Positions 52,316 through 60,675 of a stretch of DNA of 64,000 nucleotides are shown here, piece by piece (within the stretch, counting starts at the first letter, position 1; the number at the start of each line of letters is the position of its first letter). The notes below the pieces were generated by a model, which was not told where the DNA came from, did no database searches, and saw nothing but the letters and a program-made list of their open reading frames with translations. The translations under genes were made by a program, and so were the position numbers. Origin of the DNA: CAZIFG01 sp964539135 (GTDB taxonomy: Bacteria; Margulisbacteria; Marinamargulisbacteria; GCA-2716485; CAZIFG01); the NCBI GenBank assembly GCA_964539135.1, contig CAZIFG010000007.1, positions 7,663-71,662 of the forward strand, read 5' to 3'.

Positions 52316-53188
52316 TTAGCCCGGTATTAGATGTTGGGCTCTTAAGAGAGAGAGAATGGACTCTAACTGCGCTTGAGAGGTAAACTTTAATTGAACCGAC
52401 CCTTTTTTAGGCGATCCTTTTACATTTACGCTCACCCCTAAGGCCTGAGAAAGCTGTAATTCTAAATCTGAAAATAGCCCAATTTGCTGAACAGGTGCCG
52501 CCTTTTCCACTACAGGAACAGGCCCTTTATGCTCTGAAATATAACGCTCTGTTTCTCTTACTGACCATCCATGTGCTTTAATTAACTCGGCGACTTCCCA
52601 CATTTTATCTGCATCTGGCAGGCTTAATAAAACGCGTGCATGGCCTTCCGATAAGCTGCCTTTAATGACTTCATTTTGAAGCGATTCTGGCAATTGAAGC
52701 AGTCTCAGTGTATTTGTAATCGCCGATCGACTGCGGCAAAACACTTCGGATACTCGCTGATGTGTCATTTCAAATTCATTGATTAATCGCTGATATGCCC
52801 GCGCTTCTTCAATGGCATTGAGGTCTTCTCTATCAATATTTTCAACCAAAGCCAATTGCAAGGCCTCTTTATCAGACACCTCTTTAATGATGGCGGGGAT
52901 TGTGGTTAGCCCCGCTAATTTACTGGCTCTAAATCGACGCTCTCCGGCTATAAGCTCATAGCCCGTGTCCTTTTTTCTGACAATAACAGGCTGTGCCAAG
53001 CCATGTGTTTTAATAGAAAGAGATAATTGTTGTAATGCCTCTTCATTAAAATGAAGGCGCGGTTGATATTCATTGGGCACAATTTCATTTAAAAAAAGAG
53101 TGGTCACGCCTCGATTTGACGTCATTGCAGTTCTTGGAATTAAGGACTCTAATCCTTTTCCCAAACGGGGCATTGGTATCTTAGACAC
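52316..53188 (-). CDS. parB: Chromosome partitioning protein ParB (Spo0J-like)
   Basis: 290 residues from a GTG at 53188 that overlaps the parA stop by 8 nt; an ATG at 53173 is an alternative. MPRLGKGLESLIP is the usual N-terminus; then EYQPR, the CTPase/arginine patch GERRFRASKLAGL, and a helix-turn-helix region (SEVFCRSRSAITNTLRLL) that binds parS. A C-terminal dimerisation helix closes the protein. It loads onto the parS sites at 53625, 54138, 54347 and 54599. Confidence 0.95.
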   Translation of the reverse strand: MSKIPMPRLGKGLESLIPRTAMTSNRGVTTLFLNEIVPNEYQPRLHFNEEALQQLSLSIKTHGLAQPVIVRKKDTGYELIAGERRFRASKLAGLTTIPAIIKEVSDKEALQLALVENIDREDLNAIEEARAYQRLINEFEMTHQRVSEVFCRSRSAITNTLRLLQLPESLQNEVIKGSLSEGHARVLLSLPDADKMWEVAELIKAHGWSVRETERYISEHKGPVPVVEKAAPVQQIGLFSDLELQLSQALGVSVNVKGSPKKGSVQLKFTSQAQLESILSLLRAQHLIPG

Positions 53189-53960
53189 GTAACATAACCT
53201 CCTCAGCTAAATTTTTATAGGCCATTGCACCAATAGATGTCGCATCATATAAAGAAATCGGGATCCCGTGGCTGGGCGCCTCACTTAACCGAATGCTTCT
53301 GGGCACAATGGTATCGAAGACAAGTTCTCTAAAAAACCGCCGTGTATTGTCTACTACTTGTCGGTTTAAAGAAGTTCGTTTGTCATACATGGTTAGAACA
53401 ATGCCTGCAATTTCCAAGTCAGGATTGAGATTATCTTTTACTTGTGTGAGTGTTTGAACCAAGCCCGCAATCCCTTCTAATGCATAATATTCACACTGGA
53501 CCGGAATAATCGCCTTGTTTGCTGCGACCAGAGCATTGATGGTTAACACGCCTAAGCTTGGAGCGCAATCGATAATGATAAAATCATAATAGGCGCGCAG
53601 TGGCTCCAGCCTTTCTCTTAATCGTGTTTCACGTGAAACATCGTTGACCATTTCAATTTCCGCACCTGCTAAATCTCGGGTTGCCGGAACGATGTGCAAA
53701 TTTTCAAATGCTGTTGGATGCAAAGCCGCTTCAAGATAGGCAGGATCTGCCAATAAATGATAGATACTGTATTGGATACAATCCGGTTTTAATCCTATCC
53801 CTGATGTTGCGTTTGCCTGAGGATCAAAATCCACCAACAAGACCTTTTTATGAGACTCACTTAAGTACGAGGCTAAATTGACTGCTGTCGTTGTTTTCCC
53901 CACGCCGCCTTTCTGATTTACAACCGCAATAACGGACGCGAGGGCGTTTTTTCCTTCCAT
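53181..53960 (-). CDS. parA: Chromosome partitioning ATPase ParA (Soj-like)
   Basis: 259 residues. The deviant Walker A KGGVGKTTTAVNLA is at residues 18-31, Walker A' FDPQANAT at 44-51, and DFIIIDCAPSLG is Walker B. It forms ATP-dependent gradients on the nucleoid to move ParB-parS. The gene contains one perfect parS in its own coding sequence (53625-53640). It overlaps parB by 8 nt and begins the minus-strand par operon next to the parS-rich gap. Confidence 0.95.
   Translation of the reverse strand: MEGKNALASVIAVVNQKGGVGKTTTAVNLASYLSESHKKVLLVDFDPQANATSGIGLKPDCIQYSIYHLLADPAYLEAALHPTAFENLHIVPATRDLAGAEIEMVNDVSRETRLRERLEPLRAYYDFIIIDCAPSLGVLTINALVAANKAIIPVQCEYYALEGIAGLVQTLTQVKDNLNPDLEIAGIVLTMYDKRTSLNRQVVDNTRRFFRELVFDTIVPRSIRLSEAPSHGIPISLYDATSIGAMAYKNLAEEVMLRV
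53625..53640. promoter_or_regulatory. parS site 1 (inside parA)
   Basis: Perfect 16-bp palindrome TGTTTCACGTGAAACA, identical to the bacterial parS consensus, in the parA coding sequence. Confidence 0.95.
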
Positions 53961-54137
53961 TTCATTACCTCCTCTTTTGATGTTTAGAATCCACTAAATC
54001 CCCTTTAAAGTGACGATCGTGGCATTCCTATTTTTGTTTGATTGATAAAAGGAAGTATATCCTATCTCTTTCATAAAACCAACAGCATAACGTATCGGAA
54101 GTTACTATTATTTACATCACATTGTTGTTTAACGTGA

Positions 54138-54153
54138 TGTTTCACGTGAAACA
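54138..54153. promoter_or_regulatory. parS site 2
   Basis: Perfect TGTTTCACGTGAAACA; the palindrome extends outward to GTGATG/CATCAC, longer than the 16-bp consensus. Confidence 0.95.
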
Positions 54154-54346
54154 TCACCCCGTGTTTTTCGTGATGCTATCATTATTTTTTTTCTACACCA
54201 CCTCTTAACACTCCCACCATCGCGCTTTCTTTCGTTATGGCCTAGATAGCAACTAATCCCTTCTTTATCATCCGGCTCTCTTGTGTTTCCTTAATATATC
54301 TAGACTCCCTCTTAACAGGGGTCGCATCTTTCCACCACTCTCTTGA

Positions 54347-54362
54347 TGTTTCACGTGAAACA
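54347..54362. promoter_or_regulatory. parS site 3
   Basis: Perfect TGTTTCACGTGAAACA, flanked by GA and TC as in sites 2 and 4. Confidence 0.95.
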
Positions 54363-54390
54363 TCACCTTCTTTTTATCCCCCCTCTATAC

Positions 54391-54529
54391 CTTAGTAAAA
54401 TCTGAAAAGCGTCCCCTTGTGGATTCACGATGTTACCCTCCCCCTTAAATTCTCATTTATTGCACCAAGGTCTTTAGCGCTAGCACTGGCCCTTAGGTTG
54501 CCAAAACATCGGCACTTCACACCGCCTCC
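54391..54529. repeat. Strongly diverged copy of the palindromic element
   Basis: Ordered matches run through the whole stretch: GAAA, TGTTAcCCTC, CTCATTTAT, AAGGTCTTT, CCAAAAC and GGCActTC fall in the same order and spacing as in the full copies, and the length (about 139 bp) fits. Neither end is a good inverted repeat any more. It lies between parS sites 3 and 4. Seen by eye only; an alignment is needed. Confidence 0.5.
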
Positions 54530-54598
54530 GCTGCAAGCGAAGACCTCTCCGGTTTGGCGCCTAAATCAATTTCTCCAAAAAAATTTTTACTCCCGTGA

Positions 54599-54614
54599 TG
54601 TTTCACGTGAAACA
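54599..54614. promoter_or_regulatory. parS site 4
   Basis: Perfect TGTTTCACGTGAAACA with the same outward extension to GTGATG/CATCAC as site 2. It ends at the stop codon of the adjacent minus-strand gene. Confidence 0.95.
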
Positions 54615-55058
54615 TCACCCAAATTCTTTTTTATTCAAAACCAACATTACAACCAATACTGCTCCACAGACCAAAACACACATGCACCCACAAATCCCTA
54701 TACATTTGGCATCTTCTCGCTGTCTCTCTGATTCTATACGATGAGGCCGCCTCCGAGACACCACAGAATCTAATACATCTTGATTAGACCATTCCTTCAT
54801 ACTTTGTATTTTATCCAAAAGCCGCTCCAAAGCTCTCCATAACGAGAGATATTGTTCCACCACCTCTGGGGATGCCTTCTCCGCCACAGGAATTTCTGCA
54901 CTGTTACTATTAAATGTATCAGAATCACAAAGCGTCGCAACAGGCACTAAGCTCACAAAAGCTCTGTTTTCTACGTCCTCTCTTATCATATTACTATCTA
55001 CTGTCACCATGACACTGCTACTTATACCTGCCACGATTTTTTTCATCATTTTTGTCAT
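54615..55058 (-). CDS. Tail-anchored-type membrane protein, unknown
   Basis: 147 residues with no N-terminal signal but a C-terminal hydrophobic helix (about 118-140, Cys-rich CIGICGCMCVLVCGAVLVVM) and a short Lys-containing tail (LNKKEFG). The central part is helical and acidic. Codon use and weak start make it less certain than its neighbours. It lies directly between parS site 4 and a degenerate parS, an unusual position. No family recognised. Confidence 0.45.
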   Translation of the reverse strand: MTKMMKKIVAGISSSVMVTVDSNMIREDVENRAFVSLVPVATLCDSDTFNSNSAEIPVAEKASPEVVEQYLSLWRALERLLDKIQSMKEWSNQDVLDSVVSRRRPHRIESERQREDAKCIGICGCMCVLVCGAVLVVMLVLNKKEFG

Positions 55059-55068
55059 CCTATATCTA

Positions 55069-55084
55069 TGTTTTACGTGAAACT
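55069..55084. promoter_or_regulatory. Degenerate parS-like site
   Basis: TGTTTTACGTGAAACT differs from the parS consensus at two of 16 positions (6 and 16). It lies between the tail-anchored gene and the KaiC-like gene. Confidence 0.5.
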
Positions 55085-55231
55085 TTTTTTATGGCGATCA
55101 TCATAATATACACACATCTATTCGTCTATTTTTTAACTACACCTACAGCATTTTTCATGACTCTCCACACTCATTACCTTAAATTATCGATACCCATCGT
55201 TTTTTTTCTTGAATCTGCCCTTTACTTGATC

Positions 55232-55237
55232 TATAGT
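55232..55237 (+). promoter_or_regulatory. -10 box of the KaiC-like gene (leaderless type)
   Basis: TATAGT ends 12 nt before the ATG at 55250; a second box TATACT (55243-55248) lies just before the ATG. No Shine-Dalgarno. Confidence 0.4.
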
Positions 55238-55249
55238 ATGACTATACTC

Positions 55250-55960
55250 ATGGAAAAAATTAACAGCGGCATAGAGGGATTTGATAAACTGCTTTTTGGA
55301 GGACTTCCAAAAGGTCGCGCTTACCTTGTATCCGGAGAACCCGGAACAGGCAAAACCATTTTTTCACTCCAGTATCTTCTGGTTGGGATTCAAAATGGCG
55401 AAAAGTGCATTTATATTTCCATTGATGAAAAGCCCGAGCACCTTATTTTAGATGCCCAAGCTTTAGGCTGGGATCTTACGCCCTTGCTTGAAAGTGGCCA
55501 ACTCCAAATTATTGATGTGACCAAGTATTTTTCTTCTACTAAAAGTCAAGAAGAAGGTGGTATTCATATAGACAGAGTGGTCAATGATATCATTGGGTAT
55601 GTTAAAGCCGCTGGCGCTACGCGACTGGCCATCGACCCCATAGCCCCTCTTATTTTTTCAGATGCTGAATTTCCCAATGTTGTGGAATATATCCGTAATT
55701 TGATCTTTGCTATTGAAGACAATACCGGATGCACGACCCTTTTAACTTCTTACGTTCCCGTTGGCTCTGAAAAAGTCAGCAGTTTTGGTATCGAAGAATT
55801 TGCCGCATCTGGCATTATTGTTTTAAAACTCATCAAACACAACAACAAACAAATCCGGACCATTGGAGTTCGCAAAATGCGTGGAACCCGCATTGATTTG
55901 ACGGAATACAGCTTTGAAATTCTCCCTGAAAGAGGCGTCGTTCTTCGACAACCTCTTTAA
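55250..55960 (+). CDS. Single-domain KaiC-like RecA-superfamily ATPase
   Basis: 236 residues from the ATG at 55250; the open frame extends upstream but that part lacks family features. It opens with the KaiC-type INSGIEGFDKLLFGGLPKGR, Walker A GEPGTGKT is at residues 29-36, and the Walker B strand is ATRLAIDPIAPLIF. The C-terminal IRTIGVRKMRGTRID matches KaiC-like RAD55-type ATPases. One domain only, without KaiA/KaiB nearby, so clock function is not implied. It lies 19 bp before the response regulator gene, and the two probably act together. Confidence 0.85.
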   Translation: MEKINSGIEGFDKLLFGGLPKGRAYLVSGEPGTGKTIFSLQYLLVGIQNGEKCIYISIDEKPEHLILDAQALGWDLTPLLESGQLQIIDVTKYFSSTKSQEEGGIHIDRVVNDIIGYVKAAGATRLAIDPIAPLIFSDAEFPNVVEYIRNLIFAIEDNTGCTTLLTSYVPVGSEKVSSFGIEEFAASGIIVLKLIKHNNKQIRTIGVRKMRGTRIDLTEYSFEILPERGVVLRQPL

Positions 55961-55979
55961 TCTTTGAAAAGGACTCGCC

Positions 55980-57197
55980 ATGACAAAAATTTTAGTCGCC
56001 GATGATGAAGCCAATATCCTGATGCTCTTAGAAATCGTCCTTAAAGACATCGCCGATGAGGTTATCACCGCTGAAAATGGCGAAATTGCCGTTGATAAAG
56101 CACAGGAACACCACCCCGATCTGATCATTACCGATGTGGTCATGCCTAAAATGAATGGCTTCGAAGTCTGTCGTGCTATTCGCAGCATTGAAGAACTGCA
56201 AGACACGCCAATTATCATTCTGTCTGCTTTAGGTGATGAATACAATAAAATTACCGGCTTTGAAGAAGGGGCCGATGATTACTTGATTAAGCCTTTTAAT
56301 GTCGAAGAGTTAAAATCTCGCGCCAAGGCACTACTCCTTCGCACGCAGCATTACAAAAATCCGCCACAAGAAACCTTTGTGGAAACCATTGACTTATTTT
56401 CTAAAGATATCGAAGAGGCCACACCTCCATTTCCAACCATTACAATCAAAGACAGCGACCCAGAACCCAAATTAAGCCCCACTACACCCAAACACCTTGA
56501 GTCGACGACCGACACCGTTCCTTCTGGAAACCGAGAACTCGATCATCAGCTTTTTGGGGGTTTTCCCAAAGGCTCCAATATTTTGCTGATTGGTCCTATT
56601 GGGTCCGGAAAATCCAGTTTTGCACGCAATTTTGTCAAAGAAGGCCTAGACCATGGAGATCCAGCGCTTTGGTTAGCCGTAGATGACGATCCACAGCGCA
56701 TTAAACAGTCATTTGCACTTTCTCTCTCAGATGACGTCGAGGCCTATGAAGAAAACTCAAAATTACGCTTTGTAGATGCCTATTCATGGTCAAGCCTTGT
56801 CAGCACCGATGCTGAAAAATATGCGGTTACAGGATCTTTAGAATTGAATCAGCTTTCTGGGATCATTTCAGATGCCAGCTATGACTTGGGGCATACCATT
56901 CAACATAAGGCTGGTGGGCGACGAGTTGTGGATTCTATTTCCAGCTTGTTGATTCATTTTGATTTGGCTGCGGTCCAACGTTTTCTCAGTCAAATTGCCC
57001 GAACAGCTGTTGCTTTTGGCGGCGTGACCACGCTTTTTATTTTAGAAGAAGGCACTGTTTCCGATCAGACTTTAAATAACATCAAATACATCATGGATGG
57101 GATTCTTGAGGTTAAAACCTTTAACGATGAACGCTATATTCGAGTGGCTTCCATGAAATGGTCTAGATACCACAACGATTGGATTCCGTTTTTTTAG
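55980..57197 (+). CDS. Response regulator with receiver and KaiC-like ATPase domains
   Basis: 405 residues. The receiver domain (1-120) has the acidic pair D8/D9, the phospho-acceptor D52 in IITDVVMPK, S82 and K104 in LIKPF. A Thr/Pro-rich linker (about 130-180) leads to a KaiC-like domain (about 182-405) with NRELDHQLFGGFPKG and Walker A GPIGSGKS at 205-212. Phosphorylation would control the ATPase. The fold is shared with the preceding gene, which suggests hetero-oligomers. Confidence 0.85.
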   Translation: MTKILVADDEANILMLLEIVLKDIADEVITAENGEIAVDKAQEHHPDLIITDVVMPKMNGFEVCRAIRSIEELQDTPIIILSALGDEYNKITGFEEGADDYLIKPFNVEELKSRAKALLLRTQHYKNPPQETFVETIDLFSKDIEEATPPFPTITIKDSDPEPKLSPTTPKHLESTTDTVPSGNRELDHQLFGGFPKGSNILLIGPIGSGKSSFARNFVKEGLDHGDPALWLAVDDDPQRIKQSFALSLSDDVEAYEENSKLRFVDAYSWSSLVSTDAEKYAVTGSLELNQLSGIISDASYDLGHTIQHKAGGRRVVDSISSLLIHFDLAAVQRFLSQIARTAVAFGGVTTLFILEEGTVSDQTLNNIKYIMDGILEVKTFNDERYIRVASMKWSRYHNDWIPFF

Positions 57198-57198
57198 C

Positions 57199-57235
57199 GG
57201 GCCTGTTGTGAAATATTCTAATTTAAACAGAGCCC
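57199..57235. repeat. Possible remnant of the palindromic element
   Basis: GGGCCTGTTGTGAAAT (14 of 16 to the left end) is followed after 6 nt by ATTTAAACAGAGCCC, a looser form of the right end. Flanks TTAGC and TCAAT show no duplication. The last codons of the sensor phosphatase lie within it. It could also simply be a bidirectional terminator hairpin. Confidence 0.4.
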
Positions 57236-59358
57236 TCAATAATTTCCACACGTTCGTGTTCGATCACAATGAGAGTCATGTCGTCTTTCTGAGGTTTATT
57301 GGGGTCTCCAAAGGCACACCATTCTGTCTCTATCAGTTCTCCTAACCTTCCCTGTGACCTTTGCATTAAATGCGTCATTTTATCGACGCCAAACCCCTCT
57401 CCCGCTTTGTTTCGGTTGTCCAAAAGACCGTCTGTAAACAAAGCGATCTTATCGTTATCTTTTAGATGCAAAACTTCTTCATCAAAGACACCTATTTCAT
57501 CCGCCCCCAACGGGGATCCTCCCGCCGTTAATGCCTTTATGTCATCCCCTGTTTTATATAGCCCTTCTTCGTGACCGGCATTGCAATACGTAAAAGTGTT
57601 AGTTTGTGTATTTAATTTGGCATAAATCAAGGGGACATAGCTTTTAATAATCGGATTTTCTAGGATGGCTTTATTAAGTCTTAAACAGGCCTCTTTAGGC
57701 GTATGCGTCGATTGAATGACCTCGTGGACAATCGTGTTCAAGGCCATCATCTGGAAGGCGGCCGTTACGCCTTTTCCGATGATGTCTGCAATGACAATCC
57801 CGATTTCATGGTCTGAAAACATCAAAAAGGTATAATAATCCCCGCTCACCATTCTCGCCGGATGAAAGGCCGCATGGATCGCATGCCCATACAATTTTGG
57901 CACGCGACTGGGCAATACCTGCTGCTGAATTTGACTGGCCACTTCTAAATCTTTTTCCAGACGACGCTTTTCTTCGATCTCTTTGACCTGCTTGGCGACC
58001 TTTTCATTTAACTCATTATTCAGCGTTATCATCTTTTGGTGGTATAAAATACGGTCAAATACGACCATTAACTGGTTCATGGTGGCTTGTATCATCGCTC
58101 TGTCACTTTCGTTGTATCGCTTTTTATTTAATTTTTGCCCCAGGACCATCACACCATGTAATTTTTCAAAAGAATGGATGGGCACCACCAACGACATTGC
58201 AGACATGGGAATGGGCCCGGCCAGCTTTTGAGCCGCCTTGGGCAGATCTTTTAATTCTATGGGCTCTATTTTATTGAAAAAGACATGCTCTAATTCTTGA
58301 ATATTTTCGATGGAAAATACCGCGCTTTCAGACTCATGGTGATAAATTTTATAGGTCGTTTCCTCCAAATGAGAATAGATGAAATACGATTCCGCTGTCT
58401 CCAGCTCTTCTTTTAACTTCTTCGAAATCAGCTTCAAAATTTCCACCTGATTGTTCGATACAATCAAATCACTCGATAAATCCCCAATGATCTTTTGGAT
58501 GTTGTAGTAGCCTTCTAGAAAGCGTTTTTCGATTGGGGTGTAGACGCCATTGTAAATAAGCTGAAAGATTACGCCGGATCCACATATTAGCGCCACCATT
58601 TCGGTTAAATTTAATGTTTTATTGTGCACATTTAATTTCAAGTAGAGCAAGGTCGCTAACATAGCCATTATGCCTAAGGTCACAATGCTAGAGGCTGCCC
58701 TAGACACGGCTATTCTGATGTCTAATAAATTGTGTTTTACAATGGCATAACACATAATTGACACATAAATTGCCACTATATAATTTCCATAAGGCGGAAT
58801 ATGGATGTTAAACCAATAGAAAAAATTTGTAGCAGCTCCTACTACGCCAAGACCAGTTGCAATTAGCATGTATTTAAAGCGAATATCATTCTTGTATGCA
58901 TTATAAATAATAATATTTCCATATAGAAAACAGGCAAAATAAAAGACCACATACGCCGGAAATAATGCACCTGCAATGGGCCAAAAATAAACAAATGGAA
59001 GTACCTGCATCCCTGAAATATACAAAGAGGTTTTAAAAATAATCCCCATAAAAAATAGAACCAGGCCATAGAGAATTACTCTTAATATGTTTGACGGCTT
59101 TCTTTTTGACCACTCAAAGCTAAACTCAAGAAAAATAGTGGGCACTATTACCATTCCAACGGCGACCAACTTAATAAAAAAAATAGACGTTACAGGATTC
59201 TCAATACTCACCCATACGCTATACATTGCACTCCAATACGCAATGGATGCATTTAGCGCAGCATACCATTTCAGATTTGGCTTATACTTTAAAATAATTA
59301 AAACCAGAACAATGCTGGTGACAGCATTAACCAATCCTGAAAATGCGATAATCCCCAT
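57223..59358 (-). CDS. 7TM sensor with GAF and PP2C (SpoIIE/RsbU-type) phosphatase
   Basis: 711 residues. The N-terminal 210-225 residues form about seven helices like the HisKA_7TM sensor region (YAIVKHNLLDIRIAVSRA is its typical end). A GAF-like domain spans about 290-430 and a coiled coil 440-480. Then comes a PP2C phosphatase with HPARMVSGDYYTF, IVIADIIGKGVTAAFQMM, GHEEGLY, TDGLLDNRN and KDDMTLIVI. Such enzymes dephosphorylate anti-sigma antagonists or other targets. It converges on the response regulator gene; the pair and the KaiC-like gene probably form one pathway. Confidence 0.88.
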   Translation of the reverse strand: MGIIAFSGLVNAVTSIVLVLIILKYKPNLKWYAALNASIAYWSAMYSVWVSIENPVTSIFFIKLVAVGMVIVPTIFLEFSFEWSKRKPSNILRVILYGLVLFFMGIIFKTSLYISGMQVLPFVYFWPIAGALFPAYVVFYFACFLYGNIIIYNAYKNDIRFKYMLIATGLGVVGAATNFFYWFNIHIPPYGNYIVAIYVSIMCYAIVKHNLLDIRIAVSRAASSIVTLGIMAMLATLLYLKLNVHNKTLNLTEMVALICGSGVIFQLIYNGVYTPIEKRFLEGYYNIQKIIGDLSSDLIVSNNQVEILKLISKKLKEELETAESYFIYSHLEETTYKIYHHESESAVFSIENIQELEHVFFNKIEPIELKDLPKAAQKLAGPIPMSAMSLVVPIHSFEKLHGVMVLGQKLNKKRYNESDRAMIQATMNQLMVVFDRILYHQKMITLNNELNEKVAKQVKEIEEKRRLEKDLEVASQIQQQVLPSRVPKLYGHAIHAAFHPARMVSGDYYTFLMFSDHEIGIVIADIIGKGVTAAFQMMALNTIVHEVIQSTHTPKEACLRLNKAILENPIIKSYVPLIYAKLNTQTNTFTYCNAGHEEGLYKTGDDIKALTAGGSPLGADEIGVFDEEVLHLKDNDKIALFTDGLLDNRNKAGEGFGVDKMTHLMQRSQGRLGELIETEWCAFGDPNKPQKDDMTLIVIEHERVEIIEGSV

Positions 59359-59405
59359 AAATATTCCTTATTTTAGAGGTACCCATTTTTTCTAAAAAGT
59401 AAACA

Positions 59406-60470
59406 TCATTTGATTACTGATATAAAATAAATCACCTCTTCACTTGATTCAAAAAATAGCTCTATTTTTCTAAAATTATTAAGTTTGGATATAATTCTAT
59501 CTTTAAACGCCTCTGGTGATCGATGAATAAAATGCCAATTACACGTCCAACTCGGATAATGGTAGGGAAATTTAGTAAAATCTTTATGCGCAATCACAAA
59601 GGTCCCCTTTTTATTTAATTTGTTAATAGATTCCTGCATCAGGCTGATCAATACCCTATCTGGAAGATAGTCTGCAAGTCCAATATTATAAATCAAATCA
59701 TAGGTTTCTCTATCTTCTGATCGTTTGAAAAATTTTTTGATATCATCCATAAAAAAACGAAATTTTAGATTTTTATTGCCCCCTTCTAAATGATTCTGGC
59801 AATACAATAAGCTAGACAGCTCTTGATCAAAGCAATCGATTTCAGCTTTTTTGATTAGGTCCTTTTGACTTAATTGCTTTAAATCGTATCCAGACCCAGA
59901 TGCTATATTCAATATTTTAAGGTTATTTTTCTCCGCATTATTAATATAGCTTTCTAAATAAGCCGCCATTTTATTTACACGATTGACTACCGCTATCGAT
60001 AATTTATCCTTGAAGTACAAATCGTCATATAACTTCCCTATTGTTGTAGGGGACTTTTTTTCACCCTCATACAGCGCTTGAAGCAGGATATAATCGCCTG
60101 GATATCCAAAGGGTTTGTTTAGCGCTCTAGAAATAATCACTGACTGCGTTATATATTCAAATAGCATTCCGCGAAACATAGACTTTAATGCCATTTGATT
60201 CTTTTCATCCAATAAAATAATCGCCGATTCCAATTTATCTAAATAGCCATTATATTTTTGTTGAAATTTTCCACTTAAATCCACAGAGTATTCTTCTCTG
60301 CCATAGTCTTCTAACGTTTCTTTTAATTCTGATATTTTCTGTAAAAATGAAGGCAATATCTGTCTTAATTCTTCTGGGATATTGTTAATTTCAGACGGAT
60401 TGATTATATGAAAAGAGGTTGCCCTCGAATCTAAAATATACGGCAAATTGCTTTCTATTTGTTTGGTCAT
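59406..60470 (-). CDS. Class I SAM methyltransferase, PhcB-like (tentative)
   Basis: 354 residues: helical N-terminal part (about 1-180) with FGYPGDYILL at 121-130, and a Rossmann methyltransferase with ILNIASGSGYDLKQL at 186-200, IDCFDQ, and IYNIGLADYL. The GYPGDY motif before the methyltransferase is characteristic of the family that includes PhcB, the enzyme for 3-hydroxypalmitate methyl ester signal in Ralstonia. Many members are only annotated by similarity, so signal synthesis here is inference. It lies beside the sensor phosphatase in the same orientation, 47 bp away. Confidence 0.6.
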   Translation of the reverse strand: MTKQIESNLPYILDSRATSFHIINPSEINNIPEELRQILPSFLQKISELKETLEDYGREEYSVDLSGKFQQKYNGYLDKLESAIILLDEKNQMALKSMFRGMLFEYITQSVIISRALNKPFGYPGDYILLQALYEGEKKSPTTIGKLYDDLYFKDKLSIAVVNRVNKMAAYLESYINNAEKNNLKILNIASGSGYDLKQLSQKDLIKKAEIDCFDQELSSLLYCQNHLEGGNKNLKFRFFMDDIKKFFKRSEDRETYDLIYNIGLADYLPDRVLISLMQESINKLNKKGTFVIAHKDFTKFPYHYPSWTCNWHFIHRSPEAFKDRIISKLNNFRKIELFFESSEEVIYFISVIK

Positions 60471-60675
60471 TTAGGCCCTCTTTTGGAAACTTTATTATGA
60501 TTATGGAGTTCTATTTTTAAAGATAGCAAAGTATAAAACAAATTCAAGACTATTGTTTGTTTTTAAGAAATGCTGTTCCAGAAACCTAGCCTCTGTGTAC
60601 CTAAAATGTTAAAATTCAACCCAAAACACCCTACTAAAGGGGTGTGACTTTATATTTATACAAGGAGTTTTTATT

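Larger units (their letters stand above)
53961..54614. other. Gene-free partition region
   Basis: The only gene-free stretch above 300 bp. It holds three perfect parS sites spaced about 210 and 250 bp apart and a diverged copy of the palindromic element. No convincing open frame, tRNA or DnaA-box cluster was found; a single imperfect box (TGTGGATTC, 54419-54427) is not enough. It looks like a centromere rather than a proven origin. Confidence 0.6.

Noticed and set aside
54419..54427. DnaA-box-like TGTGGATTC in the parS gap
   Set aside because: Two mismatches and no companion boxes, and it lies within the diverged repeat copy; no evidence for an origin.
55052..55249. Upstream in-frame extension of the KaiC-like gene (66 residues)
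   Set aside because: Family sequence begins at MEKINSGIEGF (55250), with -10 boxes directly upstream; the extension overlaps a degenerate parS and looks non-coding.
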